In this document: in pieces, positions 34,540 through 42,483 of the stretch
Layout: each line of letters starts with the position of its first letter
How positions within the stretch are numbered: the first letter of the stretch is position 1
NCBI RefSeq assembly: GCF_003860135.1
Contig: NZ_RQYN01000027.1
Coordinates: 1-42,483, forward strand
From: Tannerella forsythia
GTDB taxonomy: Bacteria; Bacteroidota; Bacteroidia; Bacteroidales; Tannerellaceae
Reading direction: 5' to 3'
DNA length: 42,483 bases
The notes under the pieces: model-generated
What the model was told of the DNA's origin: nothing
The model's input: the letters and a program-made list of their open reading frames with translations, nothing else
The model's database searches: none
Position numbers and translations under genes: made by a program

Positions 34540-35129
34540 CAGAAGAGGACATCAATGAGTTGAGGACGCAAAAACTCCTTGAAATAGGCGATAAATTCTT
34601 CTTCTCCAAAGCTGATCTTATATGAACCGTCGGCCGGTGCGATGGAGAAGGACGCCTTCCGTCCGTTCACTTCTTCGATGGTGACGCCTTTATTCAGCAG
34701 GTCGGAAGCATTGGCTTGGAAGTACGACGTCAGCTCTTTCGCATCGGAGGTTTGAATCGAGATCGCCCCGTTCTTAGCCCATTCCCGCGCAATTTCGAGC
34801 ATCATCTTTTTCATAAATTCCGCATCGGCCGACGCGGCTTTTACATTATCGGAAACCACTTTACCGGTAATCAGATTCGTGACTTCGCTCTTCAAGGCTT
34901 CCACCGCCTGCGACGCGAACATTTTCAGCTCCGATTCTGTGTTTTTCTTCCATTCGGCCGCCTCTTTACGGGCTTGGGCTACGATCTCTTCCGCCTCTTT
35001 GCGAGCATTGCGCAGCATGTTCTGTTCTTCTGCCCTCGCTTCCGCTATGATACGGCCGGCCTCTTCGTTTCCTTTTTCCACGCCTTCCCGATAAATTTTG
35101 TCGGTCAGTTCCTGAATTTTAGCATCCAT
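34539..35129 (-). CDS. atpE: V-type ATP synthase subunit E
   Basis: The 196-residue peripheral stalk subunit has a long charged N-terminal helix, KIYREGVEKGNEEAGRIIAE, with many A/E/K/R residues, and a small C-terminal domain ending EFIAYFKEFLRPQLIDVLF. It starts the operon with the ATG at 35127-35129. The promoter box CAAAAATA (minus TATTTTTG) lies 41 bp upstream. The partner G/H subunit is not encoded in the operon. Confidence 0.93.
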   Translation of the reverse strand: MDAKIQELTDKIYREGVEKGNEEAGRIIAEARAEEQNMLRNARKEAEEIVAQARKEAAEWKKNTESELKMFASQAVEALKSEVTNLITGKVVSDNVKAASADAEFMKKMMLEIAREWAKNGAISIQTSDAKELTSYFQANASDLLNKGVTIEEVNGRKASFSIAPADGSYKISFGEEEFIAYFKEFLRPQLIDVLF

Positions 35130-35169
35130 AGATATTGTGATTCATTTATTTAATTGTACGTTCGGGGTA

Positions 35170-35177
35170 CAAAAATA
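35170..35177 (-). promoter_or_regulatory. Putative -7 box of the V-ATPase operon
   Basis: On the minus strand this reads TATTTTTG, a perfect TAnnTTTG box, 41 bp before the subunit E start. It is 120 bp from the divergent sensor kinase promoter box. No -33 TTG was seen at the usual spacing. Confidence 0.55.
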
Positions 35178-35297
35178 GCATTTTTCTTTTAATTCCTTGA
35201 TACTTTACGAGAAAGAAAAACATAAAAAAGTACATTTATACATACGCGCTCCTCAATAAATCCCTGCAAAACAAAACAAAAAAACAGAAAATTAAAC

Positions 35298-35305
35298 TAT
35301 CTTTG
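35298..35305 (+). promoter_or_regulatory. Putative -7 box of the sensor kinase gene
   Basis: TATCTTTG is a perfect TAnnTTTG box. It overlaps the first codons of the longest possible frame (TTG at 35303), which argues that translation begins further downstream, at 35396 or 35462. The leader would then be about 84-150 nt. Confidence 0.55.
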
Positions 35306-35395
35306 CCACGGATATACAAATACACCGGAGAAACTGTCAGCCTCTCCATTTATCGGGTAAGGCGCTGTTTTTCGGGCGAGCCAAGAATTGAGCAC

Positions 35396-38300
35396 ATGCA
35401 AAATCTTCTGCACATCCGCGCGTTTGTCATCGACGGAATCCGTTTCCGTCTCGCTCTTCGCATGTACACGGTTTTATGCTTTTTTTTATTCTTCGTTTCC
35501 TCGGTTTCTGCCCAACCTGTTTCCTTACCTCTGAATCCCCAAACCGAAGAATATTTCTTCGAAGAGATAAAATTACCCGGCGGTACTCCTATTCGCGACG
35601 TGATAGCCCTGCAGGAAGATCAGCAAGGTTTTATCTGGCTGGCCGGCAAACACGGCCTGTTCAGGTACGACGGACACGATTTCAAGATATTCCGTCATAC
35701 GCCGGGCGATGACAAATCGATCGTCGATACCGAGCTCTGGTCGCTTTACATGCTGGGCGACACGTTGCTGTGCGTAGGTACTACCCACGGCGTCTCGCTG
35801 ATCGATGTCCGGACAGATCACATCACCAACCTGCCGAACGACACGGAGGGCAATCCGATCGGCTATGTCAGTCGTTTTTATCGGGACGATGCCGGAATCC
35901 TCTGGATTGGAGGATTGGAAGGATTATACAGTATGAAGCCGGATTTGTCGGGCATCGTCAACCACCATCTTCCCCGTGTGACGAAAGAAAAATCTCTCTT
36001 TGACAATCGGGTTTACGATATCATTTCTCATACGATGGACAGCAACCGGCTGATGCTGGCTACCGTTGCCGGATTGGTCAGTTTCGACAAAAAGAAAAAC
36101 GCTTTTCACCAATTTCACCCCAATACACAAGCTACATTCCGGCACTCGCAACCGGGAGTGTACAAGTTCGTAAAAGAAGGAAATTACCTGTGGGTATTGA
36201 GCTGGATATCCGGAATGCCCCGTTTCGACATGACCACCGATCGATGGGAAAATCTGGCATATCCCAAACCGGGCGACCGCCTCGAAACCACCTCGAACGT
36301 ATGGGCGGTAAGTGATTTTATGGAGAAGAACGCAAACGAGCTCTGGATATGCGACTGGGATCGAGGGCTTTGCACTTTCGACAAAAAAGAACAACAACTG
36401 AAACCGCTTAAAGGCAGATCGAATTGCGAGGCTCTCGATAACCCCCGCATGAGTATATTCATGCAACGCGACAGTACACTGTGGTTAGCCAACTACGATG
36501 GTTTGTGGAGGCAGAATCGCAAAAAAAATCGCTTCCGCAGTGTAAACCTACCTTACAGCCATACATGGATCATGCCTGTACAGCATGACGAAACAACCGA
36601 AAATTACTATTTCGGAATGGTGCATAACAGCTATGGGATAGCTGACTGGAGCGCTCGCACCCGTTCGTGGCATTTTCTGCAAACGGAAACCGACCGGCGG
36701 GAAGAATTAAGTACCTACGATATTTTTAAGGACCATCGCGGAGTGATCTGGATCGGGACGTATCGGCGGGGGTTGTGGTATGTAGATCAGAAAAGTCGGC
36801 AGCTGAAACGTTTTCTGTTACCCGACGGCAAGCAACCCGAAGCCATCAGTAGGACGATATACAAGATTTTTGAAGACAGCCGGCACAACCTATGGATCGG
36901 GACCGGTAGAAAAGGGGTAGCCCGTATCAACGCGCAACGTAACGACATCCGCAGCTTCCTTCATGTGCCCGGCGATTCGACTTCGGTGATAGACGGCACG
37001 CACTACAGGGCTATCGCCGAAGACTCATACGGACGGATCTGGATCGGAAACCATCTGGGATTTTGCACGTTCGACCCGGAGACCGAAACGTTTTCGCGGG
37101 AGCTTCCCCGGAAGCTGTATGCGACCGGCATCAAACCCGGTGAGACGTACTCGATTGTAACAGACACCACCGGCACGATGTGGATGACCGTCGTGGGACA
37201 GGGCTTGGTTCGAATCCGAGAAGAACGGAAAGGAACATTCCGGTTCAAAACGTACCAAACCGACGACGGGCTGAAAGACCTCTCCGTACGCTACATGACC
37301 AAAGACGGGGAAGGCAACTTGTGGATCGTAAACAACGGGTTGATCTATTTCAATCCCTACGACGAATCGTTTATGTTGACCGACGCCCGAAACGGATTGA
37401 TCGAAAACCTCGGAGACGACGTACGGATTAGCATCGACAGTTATGGCAACGTCTTTGCCGGCAGTCAAGTCGGACTTGGATGGACGAAGGAGGCGCAGAG
37501 TCTGGCCCGGTCGAACGTCGTGAATCTGCTGATCGAGCATGTTTTGGTCAACGGTGAATCGTTCGACCGGAAAATAGAGGACGATGTGCCGCTACGACTT
37601 TCGTCGATGGAGGACCAGCACAATCTGACCTTCCGTTATACCGCCATCTGCTTCAATGAATACGAGCAAGTACGCTACCGCTACCGCCTCGAGGGGATGG
37701 AATCGGAGTGGAATCCGCCGACAAAGAGTCTCGAAGCGCGCTACACCAATCTGCCTCCCGGAAAGTACCGCTTCATCGTCGACGTAGCGTACAAAGGCAA
37801 CTGGCTCGGATACAACCGAACAGTCCGCTTCGAGATACGTCAGGCTTTTTGGGAAACATCGTGGTTTATCACCATGCTGCTGCTCGCTGTAGCGGCTGTC
37901 ATAGCAGCCCTCTACCTGAACCGTCTTCGTCATCTGGAGAAACAAAGAAGAATCCGGCTCAAAATCGCCTCCGATCTGCACGACGACATAGGTTCTACCC
38001 TCAGCAGCATCTCCATCATGAGTTCGCTGTTACAGGCACAACATCCCGAAGACGGCAGCTACTCATATACCAGAGACATGCTTCACGAAATCGGGACGAA
38101 CGCACAAAACATGCTTGAGTCGATGGACGATATCATCTGGTCGGTTCTGCCCGCCAACGACGAGTTTCGCAACCTCATCGTCCGTCTCCGTGAATACGCC
38201 ATCCCGCTCTTCGAGTCGAAAGACATCCGTTTCAGCATTACGGCGCCCGAAGCCCTGTATTCACAGACGATCGTCATGGACAAACGGCGAAATATTTTCC

Positions 38301-38557
38301 TGATCGCCAAAGAAGCCGTAAACAATCTCATCAAGTACTCCGAATGCACCGAAGCCTCGATCGAATTTGCCTTATCCCGTTCCGTCCTCCGCTTAGTGAT
38401 CAGCGACAACGGCAAAGGCTTCGACACCTCAAAAAAATATTACCGGGGCGGTCTGCCCAATATGAAGTTCCGCGCCGAGAAAATCGGAGGAAAATTGAGC
38501 ATCCGCTCCGAAGCGGGAAAAGGAACGAGCATCAAACTCACGGTAAAAATAGCGTAA
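35396..38557 (+). CDS. Sensor histidine kinase with two-component-regulator propeller and Y_Y_Y domains
   Basis: About 1053 residues from the ATG at 35396. An N-terminal hydrophobic signal (MYTVLCFFLFFVSSVSAQ) is followed by propeller repeats, each with a D-x-x-G-x-x-W-I-G pattern: DQQGFIWLAGKHGLFRYDG, DDAGILWIGGLEGLY, DHRGVIWIGTYRRGLWYVD, DSRHNLWIGTGRKG and DSYGRIWIGNHLGF. A Y_Y_Y domain (RYRYRLEGMESEWNPPTKSL) precedes one membrane segment (WFITMLLLAVAAVIAALYL). The cytoplasmic part has the HisKA_3 site SDLHDDIGSTLS (His about 862) and an ATPase domain with AKEAVNNLIKYS and SDNGKGFD. No receiver domain is fused, and the separate LuxR-type regulator downstream is the probable partner. A start at 35462 is possible. 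The signal is unknown. Confidence 0.9.
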   Translation: MQNLLHIRAFVIDGIRFRLALRMYTVLCFFLFFVSSVSAQPVSLPLNPQTEEYFFEEIKLPGGTPIRDVIALQEDQQGFIWLAGKHGLFRYDGHDFKIFRHTPGDDKSIVDTELWSLYMLGDTLLCVGTTHGVSLIDVRTDHITNLPNDTEGNPIGYVSRFYRDDAGILWIGGLEGLYSMKPDLSGIVNHHLPRVTKEKSLFDNRVYDIISHTMDSNRLMLATVAGLVSFDKKKNAFHQFHPNTQATFRHSQPGVYKFVKEGNYLWVLSWISGMPRFDMTTDRWENLAYPKPGDRLETTSNVWAVSDFMEKNANELWICDWDRGLCTFDKKEQQLKPLKGRSNCEALDNPRMSIFMQRDSTLWLANYDGLWRQNRKKNRFRSVNLPYSHTWIMPVQHDETTENYYFGMVHNSYGIADWSARTRSWHFLQTETDRREELSTYDIFKDHRGVIWIGTYRRGLWYVDQKSRQLKRFLLPDGKQPEAISRTIYKIFEDSRHNLWIGTGRKGVARINAQRNDIRSFLHVPGDSTSVIDGTHYRAIAEDSYGRIWIGNHLGFCTFDPETETFSRELPRKLYATGIKPGETYSIVTDTTGTMWMTVVGQGLVRIREERKGTFRFKTYQTDDGLKDLSVRYMTKDGEGNLWIVNNGLIYFNPYDESFMLTDARNGLIENLGDDVRISIDSYGNVFAGSQVGLGWTKEAQSLARSNVVNLLIEHVLVNGESFDRKIEDDVPLRLSSMEDQHNLTFRYTAICFNEYEQVRYRYRLEGMESEWNPPTKSLEARYTNLPPGKYRFIVDVAYKGNWLGYNRTVRFEIRQAFWETSWFITMLLLAVAAVIAALYLNRLRHLEKQRRIRLKIASDLHDDIGSTLSSISIMSSLLQAQHPEDGSYSYTRDMLHEIGTNAQNMLESMDDIIWSVLPANDEFRNLIVRLREYAIPLFESKDIRFSITAPEALYSQTIVMDKRRNIFLIAKEAVNNLIKYSECTEASIEFALSRSVLRLVISDNGKGFDTSKKYYRGGLPNMKFRAEKIGGKLSIRSEAGKGTSIKLTVKIA

Positions 38558-38708
38558 CGCTCTCCCAACCCATCCCGACTGACTAATCAAGCATCATAAA
38601 GACTTACTGAACACATCTACAAATCAACAAAATAAAGAAGAGAACAGAAAGATTTTACGCCATTTGAACACAAACCGTTAAAAAAACAAAAATCATATAT
38701 TTATATGA

Positions 38709-38739
38709 TTGACAAACGACATAAAATGATGTAATATTG
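38709..38739 (+). promoter_or_regulatory. Putative promoter of the response regulator gene
   Basis: TTG at 38709-38711 and TAATATTG at 38732-38739 are separated by 20 bp, which fits the Bacteroidetes TTG-N19-21-TAnnTTTG arrangement with one mismatch in the -7 box. The start codon at 38768 follows after 28 bp. It gives the regulator its own promoter in addition to read-through from the kinase gene. Confidence 0.6.
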
Positions 38740-38767
38740 CAGAAGTATATCATAATCCCAAAAAACG

Positions 38768-39409
38768 ATGGAAAAGCAGATCAAAGTAGCCGTATACGAA
38801 GACAACGACGCATTGCGTGAAGGTCTTACATACCTGATAAAAGGTGCTGATATGATGCAGTTTGTAGGAGCATGGGGCGACTGCCGTAATATCCTCAAAC
38901 ATTGTGAAAACGAACGTCCTGACATTATCATCATGGATATCGATATGCCTCATCTTTCAGGCATCGACGCGACGCGATTGGTAAAGGACGCCTATCCCGA
39001 GATCGATGTCATGATGCTCACGGTGTTCGAAGATCGGAAAAAAATTTTCGATGCGCTTTGCGCGGGAGCGACCGGCTATCTGCTCAAGAAAATGTCGGCC
39101 GTACAAATCATCGAAGCGATCATCGAATTAGCCAACGGCGGATCGCCCATGTCGAGCGAGATTGCCCGCAAAGTGCTCGAATTCTTTACGCATCCCATAA
39201 AGAAAGAAAGAGACACCTACGATCTTTCCAAACGTGAACTCGACGTACTCAAACAGCTGATTGCGGGAGATAGCTATAAGATGATTGCGAAAAGCTGTAA
39301 CATCACCGTCGGCACGGTCTGTTCACATATTCACAACATCTATCACAAACTGGCAGTAAACTCCAAATCGGAAGCGATCATCAAAGCGATTAAAGAAAGA
39401 CTGATATAG
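38768..39409 (+). CDS. LuxR/NarL-type response regulator
   Basis: The 213-residue protein has a receiver domain with acidic pocket YEDND at residues 10-14, phospho-acceptor Asp57 in IIIMDIDMP, and the conserved lysine region GYLLKKMSA. A C-terminal LuxR-type helix-turn-helix (LSKRELDVLKQLIAGDSYKM, then IHNIYHKLAVNSKSEA) binds DNA. HisKA_3 kinases usually pair with NarL/LuxR regulators, so the upstream kinase is the likely phosphodonor. About 210 bp separate the genes. Targets are not shown by the sequence. The V-ATPase operon and the FN3-like gene are neighbours but not demonstrated targets. Confidence 0.93.
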   Translation: MEKQIKVAVYEDNDALREGLTYLIKGADMMQFVGAWGDCRNILKHCENERPDIIIMDIDMPHLSGIDATRLVKDAYPEIDVMMLTVFEDRKKIFDALCAGATGYLLKKMSAVQIIEAIIELANGGSPMSSEIARKVLEFFTHPIKKERDTYDLSKRELDVLKQLIAGDSYKMIAKSCNITVGTVCSHIHNIYHKLAVNSKSEAIIKAIKERLI

Positions 39410-39439
39410 CCGCTTCTCTCTCCGAGCGAGATGCGGCTT

Positions 39440-39960
39440 TCGAGATCAGCCCTTCGGACGTTTAGTTGTTTAGCGTTCAAGTTTTCAGCGGTCAGATACC
39501 ACAAGTTTTACAAGTCTTTCACAAGTTGCACCAACTTAATGTTAATTGTTAGTTGTCATTCTTTACTACCCTGACTACCTTGACTACTTTGCTACTTGAC
39601 TACTTTTTTCACTTTTCACTACTACCCTGACTACTTTGCTACTTTTTTCCCCGACCCTGTCATTCAGAGCGTCAAGCGATGAATCTCTCCTTTCCTCTTT
39701 CCGGGCGGGATTCCTCACGATGTTCGGAATGACAGAGGCGTTCAGCCAACAACTAAACAATTCAACAAATAAACGCCTCAACGCCCGAAGGGCTTCACTT
39801 TTCGTTTTTCACTTTTCACTATTCACTATTCACTTTACGAGCATTCGCGGTCGGATAGCCGGCGTTGTTCGGTCGGCGATGGTAAGGGCGGACACACAGC
39901 CCCACCCCTACCTTAACTACCCTGACTACCTTAACTACTTTAACTACCTTGACTACTTCA
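39440..39960. repeat. Repeat-rich intergenic DNA with microsatellite-like 9-bp units
   Basis: No gene is seen. Stretches of (C/T)TTGACTAC/CTTAACTAC units with a period near 9-10 bp occur at about 39565-39650 and 39905-39957. CCTTCGGACGTTTAG, CAGCGGTCAG and CACAAGTTT, present at 39450-39535, recur after the FN3-like gene near 42020-42190. GCCCGAAGGGC-type palindromes also recur. Confidence 0.7.
39657..39735. repeat. 79-bp MITE-like or REP-like inverted repeat element
   Basis: CTGTCATTC (39657-39665) and GAATGACAG (39727-39735) are 9-bp perfect terminal inverted repeats around a 61-bp centre. Inner GAATCTC and GGGATTCC partly match. Sequences of the form GTCATTC...GAATGAC with ATCGTGAGGAATC are found as dispersed intergenic repeats in many bacteria. 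Confidence 0.6.
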
Positions 39961-39969
39961 ATTTCCCCA

Positions 39970-41964
39970 TCAATTCGCCCCCATCCATTGGACGACTTCG
40001 CTTTCGACACCGTTTGTTCCCATACAGGTCACGGTGTAGAGATAAATCACCGTATCTTCCTTGACCGGGTCGAAGTACGACGTTTCGTTCTTCTTCATCG
40101 TGGTCAACAGTTGAGGAGGTTGATTTTCCTGCACCCGATAGACCTTATAACTTTCGATGTTCTCCTGTTCCGTCTCTTCCCACGCCAGACGATAGCCTCC
40201 CGTCGTTTTCTGCACTTGCAGCGAAGAGATGGAAAGCGGCTTGAAGGCCGGCACAAGACAGCTCGATACCGGAGACGGGGAGCTTTCGAGGCCGTGAGCT
40301 CCCTGCGAGAACAGCCGGTACTCGTACGTGACACCTTCTTTCACATCGGCGTCTTCGTAATAGTTCATCAACACTTTCTCGGTATGGACCGTCTCGAAAC
40401 GTTGCGTCGTATCCGCCTCGTTGGCGGGGGCGACGCGACGTTCCAGCCGGTAGCCCATCACGTTCTGATCGAACTCCTCGACCGTATCCCACGACACCCA
40501 TACCCGTCTGTCCGAGTACCGGGTCGTCAGGTTCAGCGGGACACTCAGGCAGATGTCGCACATCGGGTTGACATACACCCGTTCCGAGAGCGGGCTGAGG
40601 TTACGGCTCGCGTTTTCGGAGCGTACGGCATACGTCAGCATCGTACCGTTGACGTGGTTCACCGAGTCGATATACGTCACGAGTACACTGTCCGAGAAGA
40701 ACGCGTCGCCAATCTGTCGCAGGGTCGTATCCCTGTCTACGGCACGCATGATATAGTAAGCCTTCGTATCGTTGTCCGGGCGGGTCCATTTGAGTTCCAC
40801 CACGCCCATGCGCACTTCGGCACGCAAGTCGTGCGGCGCCGTCGCCGGATCGTCGCCGTAGTACCAGCCCAACGCGCTCAGGCTGAGCGGACTTTCGCCG
40901 TAAGCGTTGTTGATCACGATTTTGTACGAATAAATCTCGGCCGAAATGACGTCTTTATCCAGATAAGACGTATCGTCGGGCGCGACGCTGATCAGGTAGC
41001 GATAGTCGATGCTGTCGCGATACCCGACCGCCTTATAGATGTCGATACTGCGCAGGAACTCCGGTTTCGGGAAATTCCACGTCAGGCGGATGCCCTCTTT
41101 ATCCGGACGCGCTTTCAGGCCCGCGTAGCTTGTTTCGTCGAGGTCGGTCAGGTTCGTGATCCGTATCGTGTCCGACGGACGTCCCGGATTGCCTTATATA
41201 TCATACGGTTGGAGGCAGTAAAGGATGATACCGCGGTGTATGGCTGTCGTGTCGATCGCGAAGGCTTTGAGTGTATCGCCATAATTCTGGTAACCCACAT
41301 CGATCGACAGCGGGACGAGGTCCGACTGCAGATAGTAGCCGCGCAACAATTTTACGGCATACAAATCCTGTTGGTTTCCAATCACGAAGTCCAAGTTGAT
41401 GTAGTTTTGCCTCACTTCGTGTTGGCCCACCTTGATCCCGTAATCGCTTCGCGGAGCCAACGGATAGGAGATGGCGGCCGTTATTTTCTCTTCCGGCTTA
41501 CGGCCGGCCTGTTGCGTGACCACCTTATATTCGTACTTTTTCCCTTTCTCGGCCGTGCCGTCTTACCACGTAACGCCCAGCGCCTCGCGATACATCGGCA
41601 AGGAGCCGAAATACGGGATCGAGTCCGTGAGCGTCGCCCGCTGTACGAGTCTCCAGATAAACCCCTTCGTGCTGTCGGTAGGGAGTTGATACACCGGGTT
41701 ATGCACATTGGCCAGCGTCACCTTGTTAAAGAAGGCGTCGAAATGGTTTTCGCATGCCATCGTGGTCATCTCTTCCCACGTTTTACTGCCTTTGGCGCGA
41801 CGAAACACCTGATAAGCAAAGTCGCGCGGGACGCGATTGCCGCAATTCACATAGATCCCCTCCGGGCCGGCTACGGCATTGGGGTATTGTTCCTGTGCTG
41901 ACAGTGAAGTCACACCACATAGCACAACGGCCCATAGAATCATCATTTTTTTCATCGTTTTCAT
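39970..41964 (-). pseudogene. Secreted fibronectin type III-like protein, interrupted by two in-frame TAA codons
   Basis: One frame of 664 codons runs from the ATG at 41964 to the stop at 39970, broken by TAA at 41563-41565 (after LGVTW, before DGTAEKG) and at 41194-41196 (after LQPYDI, before GNPGRPSD). The sequence continues without shift after both. The N-terminus MKTMKKMMILWAVVLCGVTS and LSAQ form a signal peptide. FN3-like modules appear in order, for example RLTWNFPKPEFLRSIDIYK, VELKWTRPDNDTKAYYIMR, VWVSWDTVEEFDQNVMGYRL and YRLAWEETEQENIESYKVY. It is likely a surface or secreted protein. Each TAA could be a single change from AAA, TAC or TAT. Either the gene is decaying, the stops are read through, or the sequence has errors. 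Confidence 0.75.
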
Positions 41965-42483
41965 GTCTTTCTGTTTTTAAATTATTTCTTTATCTGTTTA
42001 TATTATGTTTCTTTTTCCTGACTTTTACAGCGGTCAGTCCTTCGGACGTTTAGGTGTTTAGGTGTTTGTTGTTTAGCAGTCAGCTTTCAGCAGTCAGCCC
42101 AAACAACTCAACAATTCAACAACAAACATCTCAACACCCAAAGGGCATAACCACAAGTTTCACAAGTCTATGAACAAGTTTCACAAGTTTTTCATTCAGT
42201 GCTCAGTGTTCAGCCGTCAGCCAACTAAACATCTCAACGCCTCAACAACTCAACAACTAATCACCTCAACGCCCGAAGGGCATACAAGGGCTGAAAGCCC
42301 GCTCTATTTCAGCCCCATCCCGCAAGGGTGAGGTATCATACACACCTTGGTTTGAGGGCTGTAAGCCTGAATTAATCAGCAGTCAGCCAACAACTACCAT
42401 CTCAACAATTGGTATTGTTAAATATATATAGCTATTTCATTGTTTAGTTTTAGAAAAAGTAATTTTAGGGATTTTTCTATCAT
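41965..42483. repeat. Repeat-rich intergenic DNA to the right end of the window
   Basis: No gene is seen. The stretch contains CAGCGGTCAGTCCTTCGGAC and TTTAGGTGTT repeats, CAGTCAGC repeats, runs of CTCAACAA, CACAAGTTTCACAAG, CCCGAAGGGC and AGGGCTGAAAGCCC. Many short words recur at 39440-39800, so the FN3-like gene sits between two copies of the same low-complexity repeat family. The leader of the FN3-like gene occupies the first 50 bp, with no TAnnTTTG box. Confidence 0.7.

Noticed and set aside
35303-35395. Longer N-terminus of the sensor kinase starting with TTG
   Set aside because: The TTG lies inside a TATCTTTG promoter box, so transcription would begin after it.
39949-41901. Plus-strand open frame of 650 codons opposite the FN3-like gene
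   Set aside because: It is rich in His/Arg/Val with no domain pattern, and it mirrors the minus-strand FN3-like frame with its signal peptide. I treat it as a shadow frame caused by base composition.

Overview
The window looks like a chromosome segment of an anaerobic Bacteroidales bacterium, with Tannerella or Porphyromonas relatives as my best guess. The reasons are the TAnnTTTG-type -7 promoter boxes, a V/A-type ATPase operon in the order E-DUF2764-A-B-D-I-K, a sensor kinase with two-component-regulator propeller repeats, MobV-type mobilisation genes and DOT-like tyrosine integrases. No rRNA, tRNA or CRISPR array was seen. All gene names rest on motif reading and gene order, not on database searches.

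Region 1 (1-14943) is a surface polysaccharide locus. A 41-bp tandem repeat and cutC come first, then ugd (UDP-glucuronate supply) on the minus strand. A plus-strand run follows: two tandem paralogous Wzy-like polymerases, a GT4 glycosyltransferase, a radical SAM/SPASM-like protein, a second GT4 and a GT2. A convergent minus-strand operon reads Wza-like exporter lipoprotein, Wzz-like chain-length protein, a GDPD-family lipoprotein, a Wzx-like flippase and a LicD-family phosphotransferase. Together these supply the precursor, assemble and possibly phospho-decorate a repeat unit, flip it, polymerise it and export it. No initiating sugar-phosphate transferase lies in the window.

Region 2 (about 15.1-26.7 kb) is an integrated mobilisable element. 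It has a MobV relaxase with a hairpin-rich candidate oriT, a Toprim primase-like protein, a VapE-like helicase, two small HTH regulators, an XRE regulator with a BcgI-like two-gene restriction-modification system, an intact tyrosine recombinase, and a second recombinase broken by a 4-bp duplication. A 55-residue gene and its terminator lie near the left end. The exact ends are unresolved.

Region 3 (26.7-35.2 kb) starts with a 13-copy, 22-bp G4/C4 repeat array and a strong terminator. The complete leftward V-type ATPase operon follows. Its proteolipid keeps the residues that bind Na+ in the Enterococcus hirae enzyme, and no separate C, F or G subunit is present.

Region 4 (35.2-42.5 kb) holds a one-component-like sensor histidine kinase and a separately encoded LuxR-type response regulator. 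Repeat-rich intergenic DNA follows, including a 79-bp MITE-like inverted repeat. Last comes a secreted fibronectin-type-III-like gene on the minus strand, interrupted by two in-frame TAA codons, with more repeat-rich DNA to the end.
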